Source: an uncultured Armatimonadota bacterium (GTDB lineage: Bacteria; Armatimonadota; Armatimonadia; Armatimonadales; Armatimonadaceae). Taken from it: a stretch of DNA of 64,000 bases. Below the pieces are notes generated by a model. It was not told where the DNA came from and searched no databases. It saw nothing but the letters and a program-made list of their open reading frames with translations. Positions 25,652 to 35,120 of this stretch are shown here, piece after piece. The number at the start of each line of letters is the position of its first letter. The first letter of the stretch is position 1. The stretch lies in contig CAIVZM010000075.1 in NCBI GenBank assembly GCA_903910385.1, positions 60,288 through 124,287 of the forward strand, given 5' to 3'. A program made the position numbers and the translations under genes.

Positions 25652-27814
25652 TTGAGACAACTGGCGCTGGGTAGCGTGGGGCGTCGAATCAGTTGGATGC
25701 TAATAATTGCATTGACGCTCCCTTTGTTGGTATTGGCGACGCCGCCGCGCCGCGCCTATGCCCAATTGGCGCGTATCCCGCAGGTAGCGGTACTGGATTT
25801 TGGCGTCATCGGCAAATCCAAATATTCCGATATTCTGGGACGCAGCGCGACGGATGCAGTCGTCATCGAGATGAGCCGATCCGGTAAATTCGATGTTGCA
25901 GCCCGTACACTTGTAAATCAGACATTACAGGATTTAGGCCTAAAACAACCCTGTACCAACAATGATATTCGACGCTTAGGCGCCGCTTTGGGAGTAGATT
26001 CGGTTGTTTCCGGTGACGTTATCAATGTCGCATTCACGGATAAGCCTCGTCGCGCTCAGGTGACCCTGTCCGTCCGTTTTACCGATGTGATATCCGGCGA
26101 GCTGATCAATGGCGCCATTCAATCTGGTTACTCGTGCGCTCCTGCGCCCGGTGAGTTTCTGGATGATGAAACGCTGATTAATCAGGCTCTTACGGACGCT
26201 GCCGCGAATGTCATTCGCACGATCAACAACTACACTCTTCCGGAAGCCACTATCCTCTTTAATAATGGTACCGAAACGGTCACGTTGAATCGCGGCGCAC
26301 GAGATGGTCTGACAACCGGACAAGAGATGATCGTTACACGAGGTCGTGACCGGGTCGGTAAAATACGCGTTTCTTTCGTGGAGGCAACTACTTCCACGGC
26401 AACCGTTCTGGACTATGGTAAGGGAATCCGACCTGAAGACCATGCCAGGGCGATATTCAAGGTTCCTGGTTATAACGTCACGGATGAAGGGGTAATCACC
26501 TCAACCGCGCCGACCGGCGGAAGCTACCAGCCAACCAAAAACAAGGTGACGCCGATCCTGATTACCGCACTTGCAATTGGCGCTGCGGTTCTTCTGGCGA
26601 CATTCTTGTTCGCACGTAAGTCTACAACGGCGGAAGCCACCGGCATCAGTAAGGTGGAAGCGCGTGCATATGCTATTGGTTCCGCACCAGCCTCCGCAGA
26701 CTTTGGCTCTTCGCGAGTACAGGTAACCTGGAGAGCGGCGGCGGATATCGCGATCCCAAGTATTATCGAATATCACATCTACCGTGACTACCAGATTATC
26801 GGCGTCAATACTCGTAACAACACGACGTTTATCGATGACCCGACCCTGCCTACCGGTAATATCGTGAACTATTCGACGGTTTCTTATGGTCCGGGTCAGG
26901 TGCAAAATCCGGGAGCTAACACATCGACCACGACAACCGGTACTAATACAAACACCAATACAAACACCAATACAGGTGGTAATACAGGTGGTAATACGGG
27001 TGGTAATAACAATAACGCAGGTAATAGTCTGCCGCAACCTACGTTGAATACAGCATCAGCGACAGTCACACCGTTGACAGTAGGAATTACGCATCGTTAT
27101 CAGATCACTATTGTTTACCAGCAGGTTCAGGCAGTTTCGTCTGGTAATCAGGGTGGTATCTCAACGGGCGGCGGCGGTGGCGGCGGTATCGGCGGTGGCG
27201 GTGGTGGTATCGGCGGCGGTGGCGGCGGTATCGGCGGTGGCGGTGGTGGTATCGGCGGCGGTGGCGGCGGTGGTATCGGCGGCGGTGGCGGTACGACGGG
27301 CGGTATCGGCGGCGGTGGCAACACAACCGGCGGCGGCGGCAATACCGGGAACACCATCATCTACCGTGAGACCGCTCTAAGAGCGACCAGCGGTGGAGCA
27401 ACCCCGATTGTACGACCTTCTGTTACCGGCATTACGGATCAGGGACGACCAGTCGATGGTCAGAGTGGTACAGCAGCGCTGAACAATGTCGCCATCGAGT
27501 TTCAGACAGTCGCTGGAGCTGACAAATACATCTTTGAGTTCTCCAACGATCCGAGCTTCAAGAAAAAGGTCGTCAAAGGTCCGTTCTTCTTCCCTTCTTC
27601 CAATACCGGAGCGACATCTAATTCCTTCGATATCAGAAATGATCTGAAGAATGTGCCAGAGGGCGGACTGATCTGGTTCCGCGTTGGAGCGCGCAACTCG
27701 GTAGATGACCCCGGTCCTCTGGGCATCGATACGCCGAATGGCGGCGATTACGTCTACTCGTCGGGGAACACGACCTTCCGGGTCGCACCTTCCGCGCCGA
27801 ACCCGCCACAGTGA
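25652..27814 (+). CDS. CsgG/FlgT-like exported protein with Gly-rich hinge
   Basis: 720 aa from TTG 25652, chosen because GGAGG lies 9 nt upstream and the signal peptide follows directly (LIIALTLPLLVLATPP, cleavage near AYAQ). About 42-190: CsgG/TolB-N-like domain (IPQVAVLDFGVIGKSKY, GVDSVVSGDVINVAF). About 200-280: FlgT-C-like beta domain (RGARDGLTTGQEMIVTRG, GKIRVSFVEATT). About 300-322: a membrane helix (ILITALAIGAAVLLATFLFAR). About 335-420 a fibronectin-III-like fold, then Asn/Thr and Gly low-complexity spacers (about 428-455 and 504-575) and a second FnIII-like fold (590-720). CsgG-fold proteins form export pores or bind the periplasmic envelope; pore activity here is inference. Second gene in the locus. 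Confidence 0.8.
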   Translation: MRQLALGSVGRRISWMLIIALTLPLLVLATPPRRAYAQLARIPQVAVLDFGVIGKSKYSDILGRSATDAVVIEMSRSGKFDVAARTLVNQTLQDLGLKQPCTNNDIRRLGAALGVDSVVSGDVINVAFTDKPRRAQVTLSVRFTDVISGELINGAIQSGYSCAPAPGEFLDDETLINQALTDAAANVIRTINNYTLPEATILFNNGTETVTLNRGARDGLTTGQEMIVTRGRDRVGKIRVSFVEATTSTATVLDYGKGIRPEDHARAIFKVPGYNVTDEGVITSTAPTGGSYQPTKNKVTPILITALAIGAAVLLATFLFARKSTTAEATGISKVEARAYAIGSAPASADFGSSRVQVTWRAAADIAIPSIIEYHIYRDYQIIGVNTRNNTTFIDDPTLPTGNIVNYSTVSYGPGQVQNPGANTSTTTTGTNTNTNTNTNTGGNTGGNTGGNNNNAGNSLPQPTLNTASATVTPLTVGITHRYQITIVYQQVQAVSSGNQGGISTGGGGGGGIGGGGGGIGGGGGGIGGGGGGIGGGGGGGIGGGGGTTGGIGGGGNTTGGGGNTGNTIIYRETALRATSGGATPIVRPSVTGITDQGRPVDGQSGTAALNNVAIEFQTVAGADKYIFEFSNDPSFKKKVVKGPFFFPSSNTGATSNSFDIRNDLKNVPEGGLIWFRVGARNSVDDPGPLGIDTPNGGDYVYSSGNTTFRVAPSAPNPPQ
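26938..26999 (+). repeat. Asn/Thr-coding tandem repeats
   Basis: Short 12-bp units (ACAAACACCAAT, then ACAGGTGGTAAT) in tandem, encoding NTNTNT and GGNTGGN spacers inside the CsgG-like protein. Confidence 0.8.
27164..27345 (+). repeat. Gly-coding microsatellite-like array
   Basis: Imperfect units of GGCGGCGGTGGCGGCGGTATC, 18-21 bp, in about eight copies, encoding IGGGGG repeats. All copies keep the frame. It links the two FnIII-like folds as a flexible hinge whose length is likely variable. Confidence 0.9.
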
Positions 27815-27844
27815 TCGGGATTAAATAACGGCAGAGCAATCTTA

Positions 27845-27876
27845 TTCCGGCGGCATGCACCGTCATGTCGCCGGAA
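27845..27876 (+). promoter_or_regulatory. Intercistronic hairpin before the subtilase gene
   Basis: TTCCGGCG-CATG pairs with CATG-CGCCGGAA around a 6-nt loop with one internal mismatch; no T-run follows. Located 30 nt before the start codon. Confidence 0.45.
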
Positions 27877-27906
27877 AGAAGTCGCCGCAGGACTTGAAAA
27901 TCACGC

Positions 27907-30900
27907 ATGAGCACGAATGTGAAGCGTTTACTCCTTAAAATTCAGGCAATCGTCCTAACGGCGCTTGGTCTGCTTGGCTACGCCGTCCGCCCGTCGTTGG
28001 CAGACACTGCACAAACGACGATGGCGCCAGGACAAATTATTGTCAGGGCAACGCCCGGAATGAGCGAAGCCGATGTCCGTAATTTAGCGGCGAACGCGAA
28101 ATGCGATCTCGTTAAAGCGGTTCCTTTTTGCCCGAACTTTTATGTTGTTCGGTTACAGTCATATGCCGGGAAAACCCTTCCCGCAGAGGAAGTCATTACG
28201 GATGAGGTGAAAGCGGCGATTGAAGCTCTTACAGCAACGCCGGGAATCGCCGCCGATCCTAACCTGATTTTGCGCGCCACACGATCCTCACGCCGAGATG
28301 GGGCAAAGAGTCGTGCTGTTGCTCCTCCTTCAGGTTTGAACCTGATCCCAAACGATCCGCTTTATGATCGCGAGTGGGGACTTCGCGCCATTCGAATGCC
28401 CGAGGCTTGGGCGATTCAGACGGGTAACAAAGCGATAGTTGTTGGCGTCGCCGATACCGGTATCGATGTAGGTCATCCCGACTTCGCCAACCCGGACGGG
28501 ACAGGGACACGAATCGTCGCAGCCGCTAACTTTGTCGCTGGATCATCTACAGTTCAGGATGGCGATGGTCATGGGACTCATGTTGCGGGGACTATCGCCT
28601 CAACCACCAATAATAACTCGCCGACGGGCGTCGCCAGTGTCGCTGGTTGGAACCGTGGTGGCGTCGATGTCAAGCTCGTGGTTGCACGAGTGCTGGATAA
28701 TAATGGCGCAGGGACAACTGATGGCGTTATCAGTGGAATTGGCTATCTAGTCAATCAAAAAGTGAATGTGATCAATCTGAGTCTGGGAGGGCGAGGAAAC
28801 GCCGCTCCTCAAGCAATGATTGATGTCATAAAGCGAGCGATTGACGCAAAAATCGTAGTTGTTGCAGCGGCAGGAAATGACAATCAAAGCAGCAGCGGTA
28901 CCAGTAAATTCTATCCTGCAAACTTGCCGGGAGTTATCAATGTAACCGCTGTTGGACCGGGATTGACAAAAGCCACTTACTCTACTTATGGAGGCACCGT
29001 CGCAATTGCCGCACCAGGCGGAGATGGTGATGGCTCACAAGCAGGCGTCCTTATTTGGTCTACGTTCACACGAGGTGGAGCGACGCCACCAGGATATCCA
29101 CCCACTGATGTGGATGGTTATACAGCAATTCAAGGCACTTCCATGGCGTCTCCACACGTCGCAGGAGCAGCCGCTTTGTTGTTGGCGGCAGGTGCGACAC
29201 AGGATCCAGCCACTATCAAGTTATTGCTGCAACAGAGCGCCAAGCAGTTGAACGAAACGCCTAATTTCGATGGTGGTAACAACTACGGCGCGGGACTGCT
29301 TGATGTCTATTCCGCCTTGTTGCCTCTGTCGGATCCTCCGTTCTCCGCAGTACTCGTTGGTCCGCAAGATCGTGGTTCCTATCTGGCAAAACAGGTAAGC
29401 CCCATTATCATTCAGGTAGTAGGTGTGACTAAAGCGCCTGCGGCAGGAGTGGTCAAAGTTCTGGTTACCGATTTGCGTGGGAACGTAGTCTATACTTACC
29501 GTGAAGGAACGGACTTTACGATTCCTCGCACCGTTCCGGCGGATCAACCAAAGGCGACCGCCTTTCAGGTTCAGGTTCCCTCGAGCGGAATTGTTGACCT
29601 TGCGCCGGGACGTTATAAAGTCGTACTTACCATTAATGATGTGGCTCAGAGCACGCAATTCTTTGATGTTGTCGGGCAGGTTGTGGCGCGGGGACGTTCG
29701 CTCTTCTCCTTTCCTTTCAAGATACGAGATGTATCGTCCTCGAATCCTGAGCAAACGGTTTTTGGCTCTACCACGAAGTTCTCGCTGGCTCGGTATAATA
29801 CGCTCCGTACTCAACAGAGCAGTGGTGACTATTTCGTATGGCAGTCGGGAGGCGTTAAAGATCGCGGAGCCAGTTTCTCTGCTGTAGCAAGTACGAATCC
29901 AGATGTGCCTTTAGTTTACGGAAGTGGTTCTCCAGATGTGTCAATCGCTCCGGTCGGCCTTGGTTATTGGCTTGATCTGAATGATTCTGTAACATTGAAC
30001 ACAACTGGAACGCCTGTTACTGTCCCGGTAAATGTTAAACTATTTGCCGCCAATGGCGGATGGAACCAGATTGGAACGCCGTTTACCGCAGCAATCGGTT
30101 GGGGAACGTTGTCCGTTGAAAAAGGAGGAGCGCTTTATTCACTGGATGAAGCGATCCGGCGCGGTTATATCAACGGGGCGCTGATCGGCTATGAAAATGG
30201 CGATTATGTCTATAGCCTTTACCCCTTCGGTGAATTACAACCGTTCAAGGGCTACTGGGTCAAAGTTTACACCGATTGTACTCTGGTAATTCCAACCGCG
30301 AGTTCAAGCCGAAAGGCGACCGCTCCGGTACGGCGCGGCATTCCTGCAGTCGATGGATGGCGTGCGCGTCTCGGGGCAAAGGTCGCTGGCGATGCAGACG
30401 CACAGAACTACTTCGGTCAGGCAAAAGATGCATCAGATGGCGCAGATCCACTCGATGTGTTGAAGCCACCTACGGGTGGCGGGCATGCCTATCTGCGCTT
30501 CCTGAGCGATTCCGATCCGACAAGAGCCGTGGCGAACTCTTTCGATATGCGTTCGTCGAATTCCGCTAAGGCGGAATGGCTGGCGGCTGTCAGTTCTGAC
30601 CGAACAAATGCCGATGTAACAATCACATGGGATAATCTGGCGGTTGCGCCGCGACGCGCCGGATTCACCCTGACGGACTCGGTTACCGGTACGCGGGTTG
30701 ATATGAAGTCTCGTTCCTCCTATACGTTCCGATCCGGTGAAGCCGGTTCAACACGCTATCTGAAGGTGACGATGACGCCGACATTGAGTGCTGGACCGCT
30801 TGCTATCACTGGAATGACAGTGGTGGGAGGCCGAAGCGCTGCGGACGCAGGATTCACCGTGCGATTCAGCACTACCGCCGAAGCCGATATCACCGGGGCG

Positions 30901-31104
30901 ATCAAGTCCCTGAGTGGCAAGACGGTAGCGGAATTGTCCGGAGCTTCGCGATCCACGATGACCGGTGCTACAACCCTTCGGTGGGATGGACGTGCCCGGA
31001 GCGGTGGAACGCTACCACCTGGTCCTTATCTGGTAGAAGTGACGGCGCGTAGCGCGGATGGTCAGACGGCGAAGTTCGTGCAGCCGATACAAAATCTGCG
31101 CTAA
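27907..31104 (+). CDS. Subtilisin-like serine protease with C-terminal module
   Basis: 1065-aa exported S8 peptidase. Signal peptide ends near SLADT; a propeptide of fervidolysin type follows (APGQIIVRATPGMSE ... AADPNLILRAT). The catalytic triad is intact: Asp in VGVADTGIDVGHPDF near 183, His in DGHGTHVAGTIA near 223, Ser in GTSMASPHVAGAAALLLA near 412. After the peptidase (ends about 460) come a beta domain, two GYW/GWN lobes (GGWNQIGTPF near 717; GYWVKV near 780), a DWRLQ-like domain from about 816 (GWRARLGAK) and a terminal FlgD-like fold (WDGRARSGGTLPPGPYLVEV). This C-terminus matches those of the 2242-aa and 994-aa proteins nearby. It may process locus products at the surface. Confidence 0.95.
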   Translation: MSTNVKRLLLKIQAIVLTALGLLGYAVRPSLADTAQTTMAPGQIIVRATPGMSEADVRNLAANAKCDLVKAVPFCPNFYVVRLQSYAGKTLPAEEVITDEVKAAIEALTATPGIAADPNLILRATRSSRRDGAKSRAVAPPSGLNLIPNDPLYDREWGLRAIRMPEAWAIQTGNKAIVVGVADTGIDVGHPDFANPDGTGTRIVAAANFVAGSSTVQDGDGHGTHVAGTIASTTNNNSPTGVASVAGWNRGGVDVKLVVARVLDNNGAGTTDGVISGIGYLVNQKVNVINLSLGGRGNAAPQAMIDVIKRAIDAKIVVVAAAGNDNQSSSGTSKFYPANLPGVINVTAVGPGLTKATYSTYGGTVAIAAPGGDGDGSQAGVLIWSTFTRGGATPPGYPPTDVDGYTAIQGTSMASPHVAGAAALLLAAGATQDPATIKLLLQQSAKQLNETPNFDGGNNYGAGLLDVYSALLPLSDPPFSAVLVGPQDRGSYLAKQVSPIIIQVVGVTKAPAAGVVKVLVTDLRGNVVYTYREGTDFTIPRTVPADQPKATAFQVQVPSSGIVDLAPGRYKVVLTINDVAQSTQFFDVVGQVVARGRSLFSFPFKIRDVSSSNPEQTVFGSTTKFSLARYNTLRTQQSSGDYFVWQSGGVKDRGASFSAVASTNPDVPLVYGSGSPDVSIAPVGLGYWLDLNDSVTLNTTGTPVTVPVNVKLFAANGGWNQIGTPFTAAIGWGTLSVEKGGALYSLDEAIRRGYINGALIGYENGDYVYSLYPFGELQPFKGYWVKVYTDCTLVIPTASSSRKATAPVRRGIPAVDGWRARLGAKVAGDADAQNYFGQAKDASDGADPLDVLKPPTGGGHAYLRFLSDSDPTRAVANSFDMRSSNSAKAEWLAAVSSDRTNADVTITWDNLAVAPRRAGFTLTDSVTGTRVDMKSRSSYTFRSGEAGSTRYLKVTMTPTLSAGPLAITGMTVVGGRSAADAGFTVRFSTTAEADITGAIKSLSGKTVAELSGASRSTMTGATTLRWDGRARSGGTLPPGPYLVEVTARSADGQTAKFVQPIQNLR

Positions 31105-31133
31105 TATATAAGCGCAAGGAGAAAGTCTCTCAA

Positions 31134-34118
31134 ATGGCGATTTTCACGGTTTCACGTAGGAACCGAATCTATAGAAGGGGGGGGGCGGTCAACCGCCTTC
31201 CCCAGGTCCTCGCCCTCGGCGCAGCGTTCGCGGTCTCTTTTGCCGTCACGCCTGCGGGAGCGCAGACTATCGGAAACAGCGGCGACGCGAATTCGGTAGC
31301 TGCTATCGTGGGTGGCTTGACAGATGGAACAGGTAATGCAATTGACCTGTCAACCGCTCTTGTCGGCTTTATTCAGAATCCTTATATTCAGGTAGTCAGC
31401 GGCATCAGCGGAAGTTTTTCCGCAAATTCCGTTACCTACAATATTCCGGGGATGATCTCGATCAATAACATTGATGGCAGTCGTCGCTTTACATCAGATA
31501 ATAATAAACCTCTGGCGGGAGACCGGGATCGTATCACCTCACGAATGGCAAGCCAGTTCGAGGTGACCAATCAGGGTTTTGTTAATTATAACTTCCCAAC
31601 ATATCTCCGGGCAATCGTTGACGAAACGACCATAACGCCGCTTGTCACTCCGGCAAGCAACCGGTTCGATCCGAATACTCTGAACCTTATCGGCATCGCA
31701 CCCCTGAGTAACAATGTGGTTATTCAACAGGAAGTGCGGTTGTTCCGGGCGACGGCGCAGTTCCGATGGTTGATTAAGAACAACGATACGACGGCTCATA
31801 CGGTACGACTGCGGTATGCCGTTAACGGAAGCGATCCTTTCTTTTATCAGGATCCCGAACGAGGTATCAGCCAGACGCCTCGTGTTTACACAGGGGCGCT
31901 GATTCCTGATATCTTCTATCTCTACGGCAATCGTTATGAGACAGAAGCGACACAGAACGGACCTTACGCCGCTAAGTTTATCTTTCGGAAAACTGGGAAT
32001 GCTGGAGCTCCGACTCTACCCAGCAAACTTCTGGTAGCGGATAACGTCGAACTACGACCGAATGATGCTCGATTCGATGTGACTTCGACACGAAACATAG
32101 AATCACTTGCCGTGGGCGTTTACTATGGCCCCTATTCCTTACCGCCCGGTGGTACAGCGGAAGTCATCGCCTATTTCGGCAATGGCTCCGTTACGGAAAC
32201 TGTGGATCGGGATTATGTCGTCGCGGCGGATGGGCCGGAATCCTTGGGCTATAATACGGCGGCGGCGACCGCTACCGGAATTAAAGAAAATCCGGGAGTC
32301 GATATTCTGACTGCTGCGCCCCAGTTCCTTTCCCCCAACCCGTTCGTGATTTACGGAGGTATCTACAACCGTGTTGCGAATACGCCATCGACTAGCATCG
32401 CGTTGAATAACGTTCGTGCATCCTTGACATTACCGAAAGGTCTTGCGTTTACCAGCGGATCCAGTTCTTCTCCAGTTGATACAGCGGATAAGACGCTGAC
32501 ATCCGTCGATGGCGGTACTGGTCAGGTGGTTGCTGACCGTGGTGCGGACGCTTCCTGGAATGTCCGTGCAACGGGCGATGTCTATGGCACAGTAACCTAT
32601 CAGGTTAACATCCGAACTAACGAAGCCGGATCGCGACAAATCAGCCGGACGTTGAACATTCCAGCGACGCCGTTCCGTCAGTTACCGACACAAAACTTCC
32701 AGATGCTCGGTTTCCCATTCGATTTCGACCCGACGCTTTCCAATAATAGCGATCCTTATACTGTCATCAACGGACTCACCCGTCCGATCGACGACGCTTA
32801 TGTCTTCAAGACTTGGATCCCTGATCCGAACTCAACGACCGGTGCGGGACGATATGCCGATGTCAATCGCCTGGAAAATGGCGTAGGCTACTTCTTCAAA
32901 CCGGGGACGACACGTTCCTTCATCTTCGCCAAGGGAGTCAAGCCTCTTGCGAGGCAGGCGGAAGTTACAGGCACAAACTTTGCTTCCACCAATGTCAAGC
33001 AGATTCAATTGCGACGTGGATGGAACCTGATCTCCAATCCCTACGTGTATGAAATTCCGCTTCGATATCTGCGCTTTGCTACCAGTGGCGATATCACGAA
33101 CGCAATCAGCTTCCAGCAAGCCTCGGATAGCGGTCTGTTACTGACAGGTCTGTACTACCTGAACCCGGATCGGAATAGCTACGACTACTTCTTCCGACCG
33201 GAGTCTGGTATCAAGCCCTGGGAAGCATACTGGATTCTGCTTTCCAGAGATGTTACTCTGGTATATCAATTGCCAGCCCTGCGTAACTCCGTCGTTCTCC
33301 CCAATGCAACGGGTGAGGAACCTGCAACGCGTTCGGTTCGTGGTGAGATCGCTTCGGGTCGCGCAGTGAACGCAGCGCAGACAGGTCAGGATTGGCGCCT
33401 TCAATTAGTAGCGGCTCAAGCGGGCGGCAAATCGGATCAGGCAGCCATCATCGGTGTGTCTCCGACGAGTAAAGACGGAGATAACTCCTTGACATCGCCG
33501 AAGCCGCCTACGCCTTATAGTGACTATGTTTACACTACCCTGATCAAGGATGGGGTGGCGCCACTTGCCAAGGATATTCGCCGCTCCGCCAATACAGACC
33601 AGACATGGACATGGGATGTTACTGCGGACTCGGAAGGAAAAGTGATGCTTTCCTGGCCTGGAGCCGCGCGTCTACCCCGTCAGGTCAAACTGATGATGAA
33701 AGATACAGCAACGGGGCGAACGTATTCCATGCGTTCACAGTCCTCAGTGACCATCAGTATCGGTAAAGGACAGACCAGCCGCTTTGTCGTAACGGCGAAA
33801 CAGCAAGCGACAACGCCGCTTTCTATCTCCGGTTTGCGGATGGTTGCGCCTTCGGGACGATCCTCCGGACGCTCGTTTATCTTCAATGTCAGCCGGGAAG
33901 CCTCAGTGACAGCGAAGGTGACGACATTATCAGGTAAGGTTATCGCTACTCTGGCTACTGGCCGCGCTGTCAGCGCAGGTGAAAATCGTCTGAACTGGAC
34001 TAGCCGAGCTGAAACCGGGGCAGCTCTCGCTCCTGGCCCGTATCTGGTGGAAATAGTTGCGCAGGATGGGGACGGCGAAGTCGCCCCGGCTCGCCAACCG
34101 TTCGTTATCATTGAGTAA
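31134..34118 (+). CDS. Large exported beta-rich protein with shared C-terminal module
   Basis: 994 aa; basic N-terminus then signal peptide (VLALGAAFAVSFAVTPAGAQ). Residues 45-500 are a beta-rich region with no clear family (it has a repeated DPNTL/NNDTTAHTVRLRYAV style, as in choice-of-anchor or IPT-like domains). From about 510: two lobes (FQMLGFPFDFDP; RGWNLISNPY near 628; WEAYWILL near 718), the DWRLQL domain (about 752) and a FlgD-like terminal fold (LAPGPYLVEIV). A run of nine G at 31177-31185 lies within codons 15-17, where slippage would abolish expression. The gene starts 30 nt after the subtilase gene with AAGGAG upstream. No enzyme motifs were found. Confidence 0.85.
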   Translation: MAIFTVSRRNRIYRRGGAVNRLPQVLALGAAFAVSFAVTPAGAQTIGNSGDANSVAAIVGGLTDGTGNAIDLSTALVGFIQNPYIQVVSGISGSFSANSVTYNIPGMISINNIDGSRRFTSDNNKPLAGDRDRITSRMASQFEVTNQGFVNYNFPTYLRAIVDETTITPLVTPASNRFDPNTLNLIGIAPLSNNVVIQQEVRLFRATAQFRWLIKNNDTTAHTVRLRYAVNGSDPFFYQDPERGISQTPRVYTGALIPDIFYLYGNRYETEATQNGPYAAKFIFRKTGNAGAPTLPSKLLVADNVELRPNDARFDVTSTRNIESLAVGVYYGPYSLPPGGTAEVIAYFGNGSVTETVDRDYVVAADGPESLGYNTAAATATGIKENPGVDILTAAPQFLSPNPFVIYGGIYNRVANTPSTSIALNNVRASLTLPKGLAFTSGSSSSPVDTADKTLTSVDGGTGQVVADRGADASWNVRATGDVYGTVTYQVNIRTNEAGSRQISRTLNIPATPFRQLPTQNFQMLGFPFDFDPTLSNNSDPYTVINGLTRPIDDAYVFKTWIPDPNSTTGAGRYADVNRLENGVGYFFKPGTTRSFIFAKGVKPLARQAEVTGTNFASTNVKQIQLRRGWNLISNPYVYEIPLRYLRFATSGDITNAISFQQASDSGLLLTGLYYLNPDRNSYDYFFRPESGIKPWEAYWILLSRDVTLVYQLPALRNSVVLPNATGEEPATRSVRGEIASGRAVNAAQTGQDWRLQLVAAQAGGKSDQAAIIGVSPTSKDGDNSLTSPKPPTPYSDYVYTTLIKDGVAPLAKDIRRSANTDQTWTWDVTADSEGKVMLSWPGAARLPRQVKLMMKDTATGRTYSMRSQSSVTISIGKGQTSRFVVTAKQQATTPLSISGLRMVAPSGRSSGRSFIFNVSREASVTAKVTTLSGKVIATLATGRAVSAGENRLNWTSRAETGAALAPGPYLVEIVAQDGDGEVAPARQPFVIIE
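31177..31185 (+). repeat. Poly-G tract near the start of an exported-protein gene
   Basis: Nine consecutive G, 43 nt after the ATG, ahead of the signal peptide coding region. Confidence 0.95.
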
Positions 34119-34151
34119 GTTTAAATAGGACAGAAAAGAAGGACAAGCGCT

Positions 34152-34190
34152 CGTCCCTTCGTCGATGGGTGAACTATCGACGAAGGGACG
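34152..34190 (+). promoter_or_regulatory. Perfect 15-bp intercistronic hairpin
   Basis: CGTCCCTTCGTCGAT pairs with ATCGACGAAGGGACG around a 9-nt loop. The following AAAGGAAAAG is not a T-tract, so it is not a canonical plus-strand terminator. It separates the 994-aa gene from the CsgG-like gene. Confidence 0.6.
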
Positions 34191-34215
34191 AAAGGAAAAG
34201 AGTGTCTAACAGGGC

Positions 34216-35004
34216 ATGACAAGGACGAAATTTCGTATGAAAACCATCGCATTGCGCGGAAGCGGGCGGTCGCTGATGGCGGCGCTGACCTCCCTGCTTG
34301 CGGTCGTCATCAGCGTCTCGCCGGTGTTTGCACAGCATAGCAGGATGGCGGCGACGACTAACGGGTCGAAGTTGCCGGGTAGCGTTTTGCTGTTCCCGCC
34401 GACCATAAATGACGCGAAGGGCGGACCCGCTGAATTGACCCCCAGAATCAAGGAAGCCCAACAGATCATCGGCGAGGCATTGGCGCGCTTTTTGAACAAA
34501 GGCGGTCTGGGTGTCGTGCCGTACCGTGGGGTTCAATCACCCAGCGTCGTTCGCGCATTGCAAGAGACGCAGGGACTGAAGCCTGAGGAAGCCTCCAAAG
34601 GTCCCTTCGACGATCCGCGAATCGCTAAACGACTGGCGGAAGTGATGAACGCTCAGGAATACATCACTGCCACAGTTGACAATTATCAATATGATACGAC
34701 GACACGACGCGCCACCTTCAACCTGAGCGTAACCCGAAACGCGTCGAACGGAACCGCACTTGGCTCCTTCGCGCAAAAAGCGGTTGGGGAGGCGCCCGGT
34801 GAAGTTTCTCTGAGCATGGCAGAAGGCTCAGCAACAGCGCGTGGAGCGGATTTTGTCGCTGAACAGGCGGTCAAAACTCTGTATCCCGACTCTGCGGCAG
34901 TTTTGAATCCTCCGCCACCCGTGAAGACTGAGCGCAAGAAATCACCCTGGGCTTGGGCGATTCCGGCGGCGGCGGTTCTGGGTCTGCTCATCATACCCCG
35001 GTAA
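34216..35004 (+). CDS. Small CsgG/TolB-N-like exported protein
   Basis: 262 aa from ATG 34216, or 255 from ATG 34237, which begins nearer the signal peptide (SLMAALTSLLAVVISVSPVFAQ). The mature part (45-215) has the alternating layout of the CsgG/TolB-N fold: a strand (GSVLLFPPTI), a helix (EAQQIIGEALARFLN), a strand (LGVVPYRGV), helices, then MNAQEYITATVDNYQYD. It ends with a Pro-rich linker and a hydrophobic segment (WAWAIPAAAVLGLLIIP), so it is tail-anchored in a membrane. It resembles the N-terminal domain plus helix of the 720-aa protein upstream. Assignment to the fold is inference. Confidence 0.65.
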   Translation: MTRTKFRMKTIALRGSGRSLMAALTSLLAVVISVSPVFAQHSRMAATTNGSKLPGSVLLFPPTINDAKGGPAELTPRIKEAQQIIGEALARFLNKGGLGVVPYRGVQSPSVVRALQETQGLKPEEASKGPFDDPRIAKRLAEVMNAQEYITATVDNYQYDTTTRRATFNLSVTRNASNGTALGSFAQKAVGEAPGEVSLSMAEGSATARGADFVAEQAVKTLYPDSAAVLNPPPPVKTERKKSPWAWAIPAAAVLGLLIIPR

Positions 35005-35045
35005 TCAGCAACTCGAACCCCCGTGATCGGGAATACTAATCTGAC

Positions 35046-35088
35046 GGGCGTTTTGATGAGAGGAATATATACTTTCATCAAAACGCCC
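35046..35088 (+). promoter_or_regulatory. 14-bp intercistronic hairpin
   Basis: GGGCGTTTTGATGA pairs exactly with TCATCAAAACGCCC around a 15-nt loop; CTACTGTTTTAT follows. It may be a weak terminator or a processing site between the small CsgG-like gene and the barrel gene. Confidence 0.5.
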
Positions 35089-35120
35089 CTACTGTTTTAT
35101 ACGACGGAAGTCTGCTTGCT

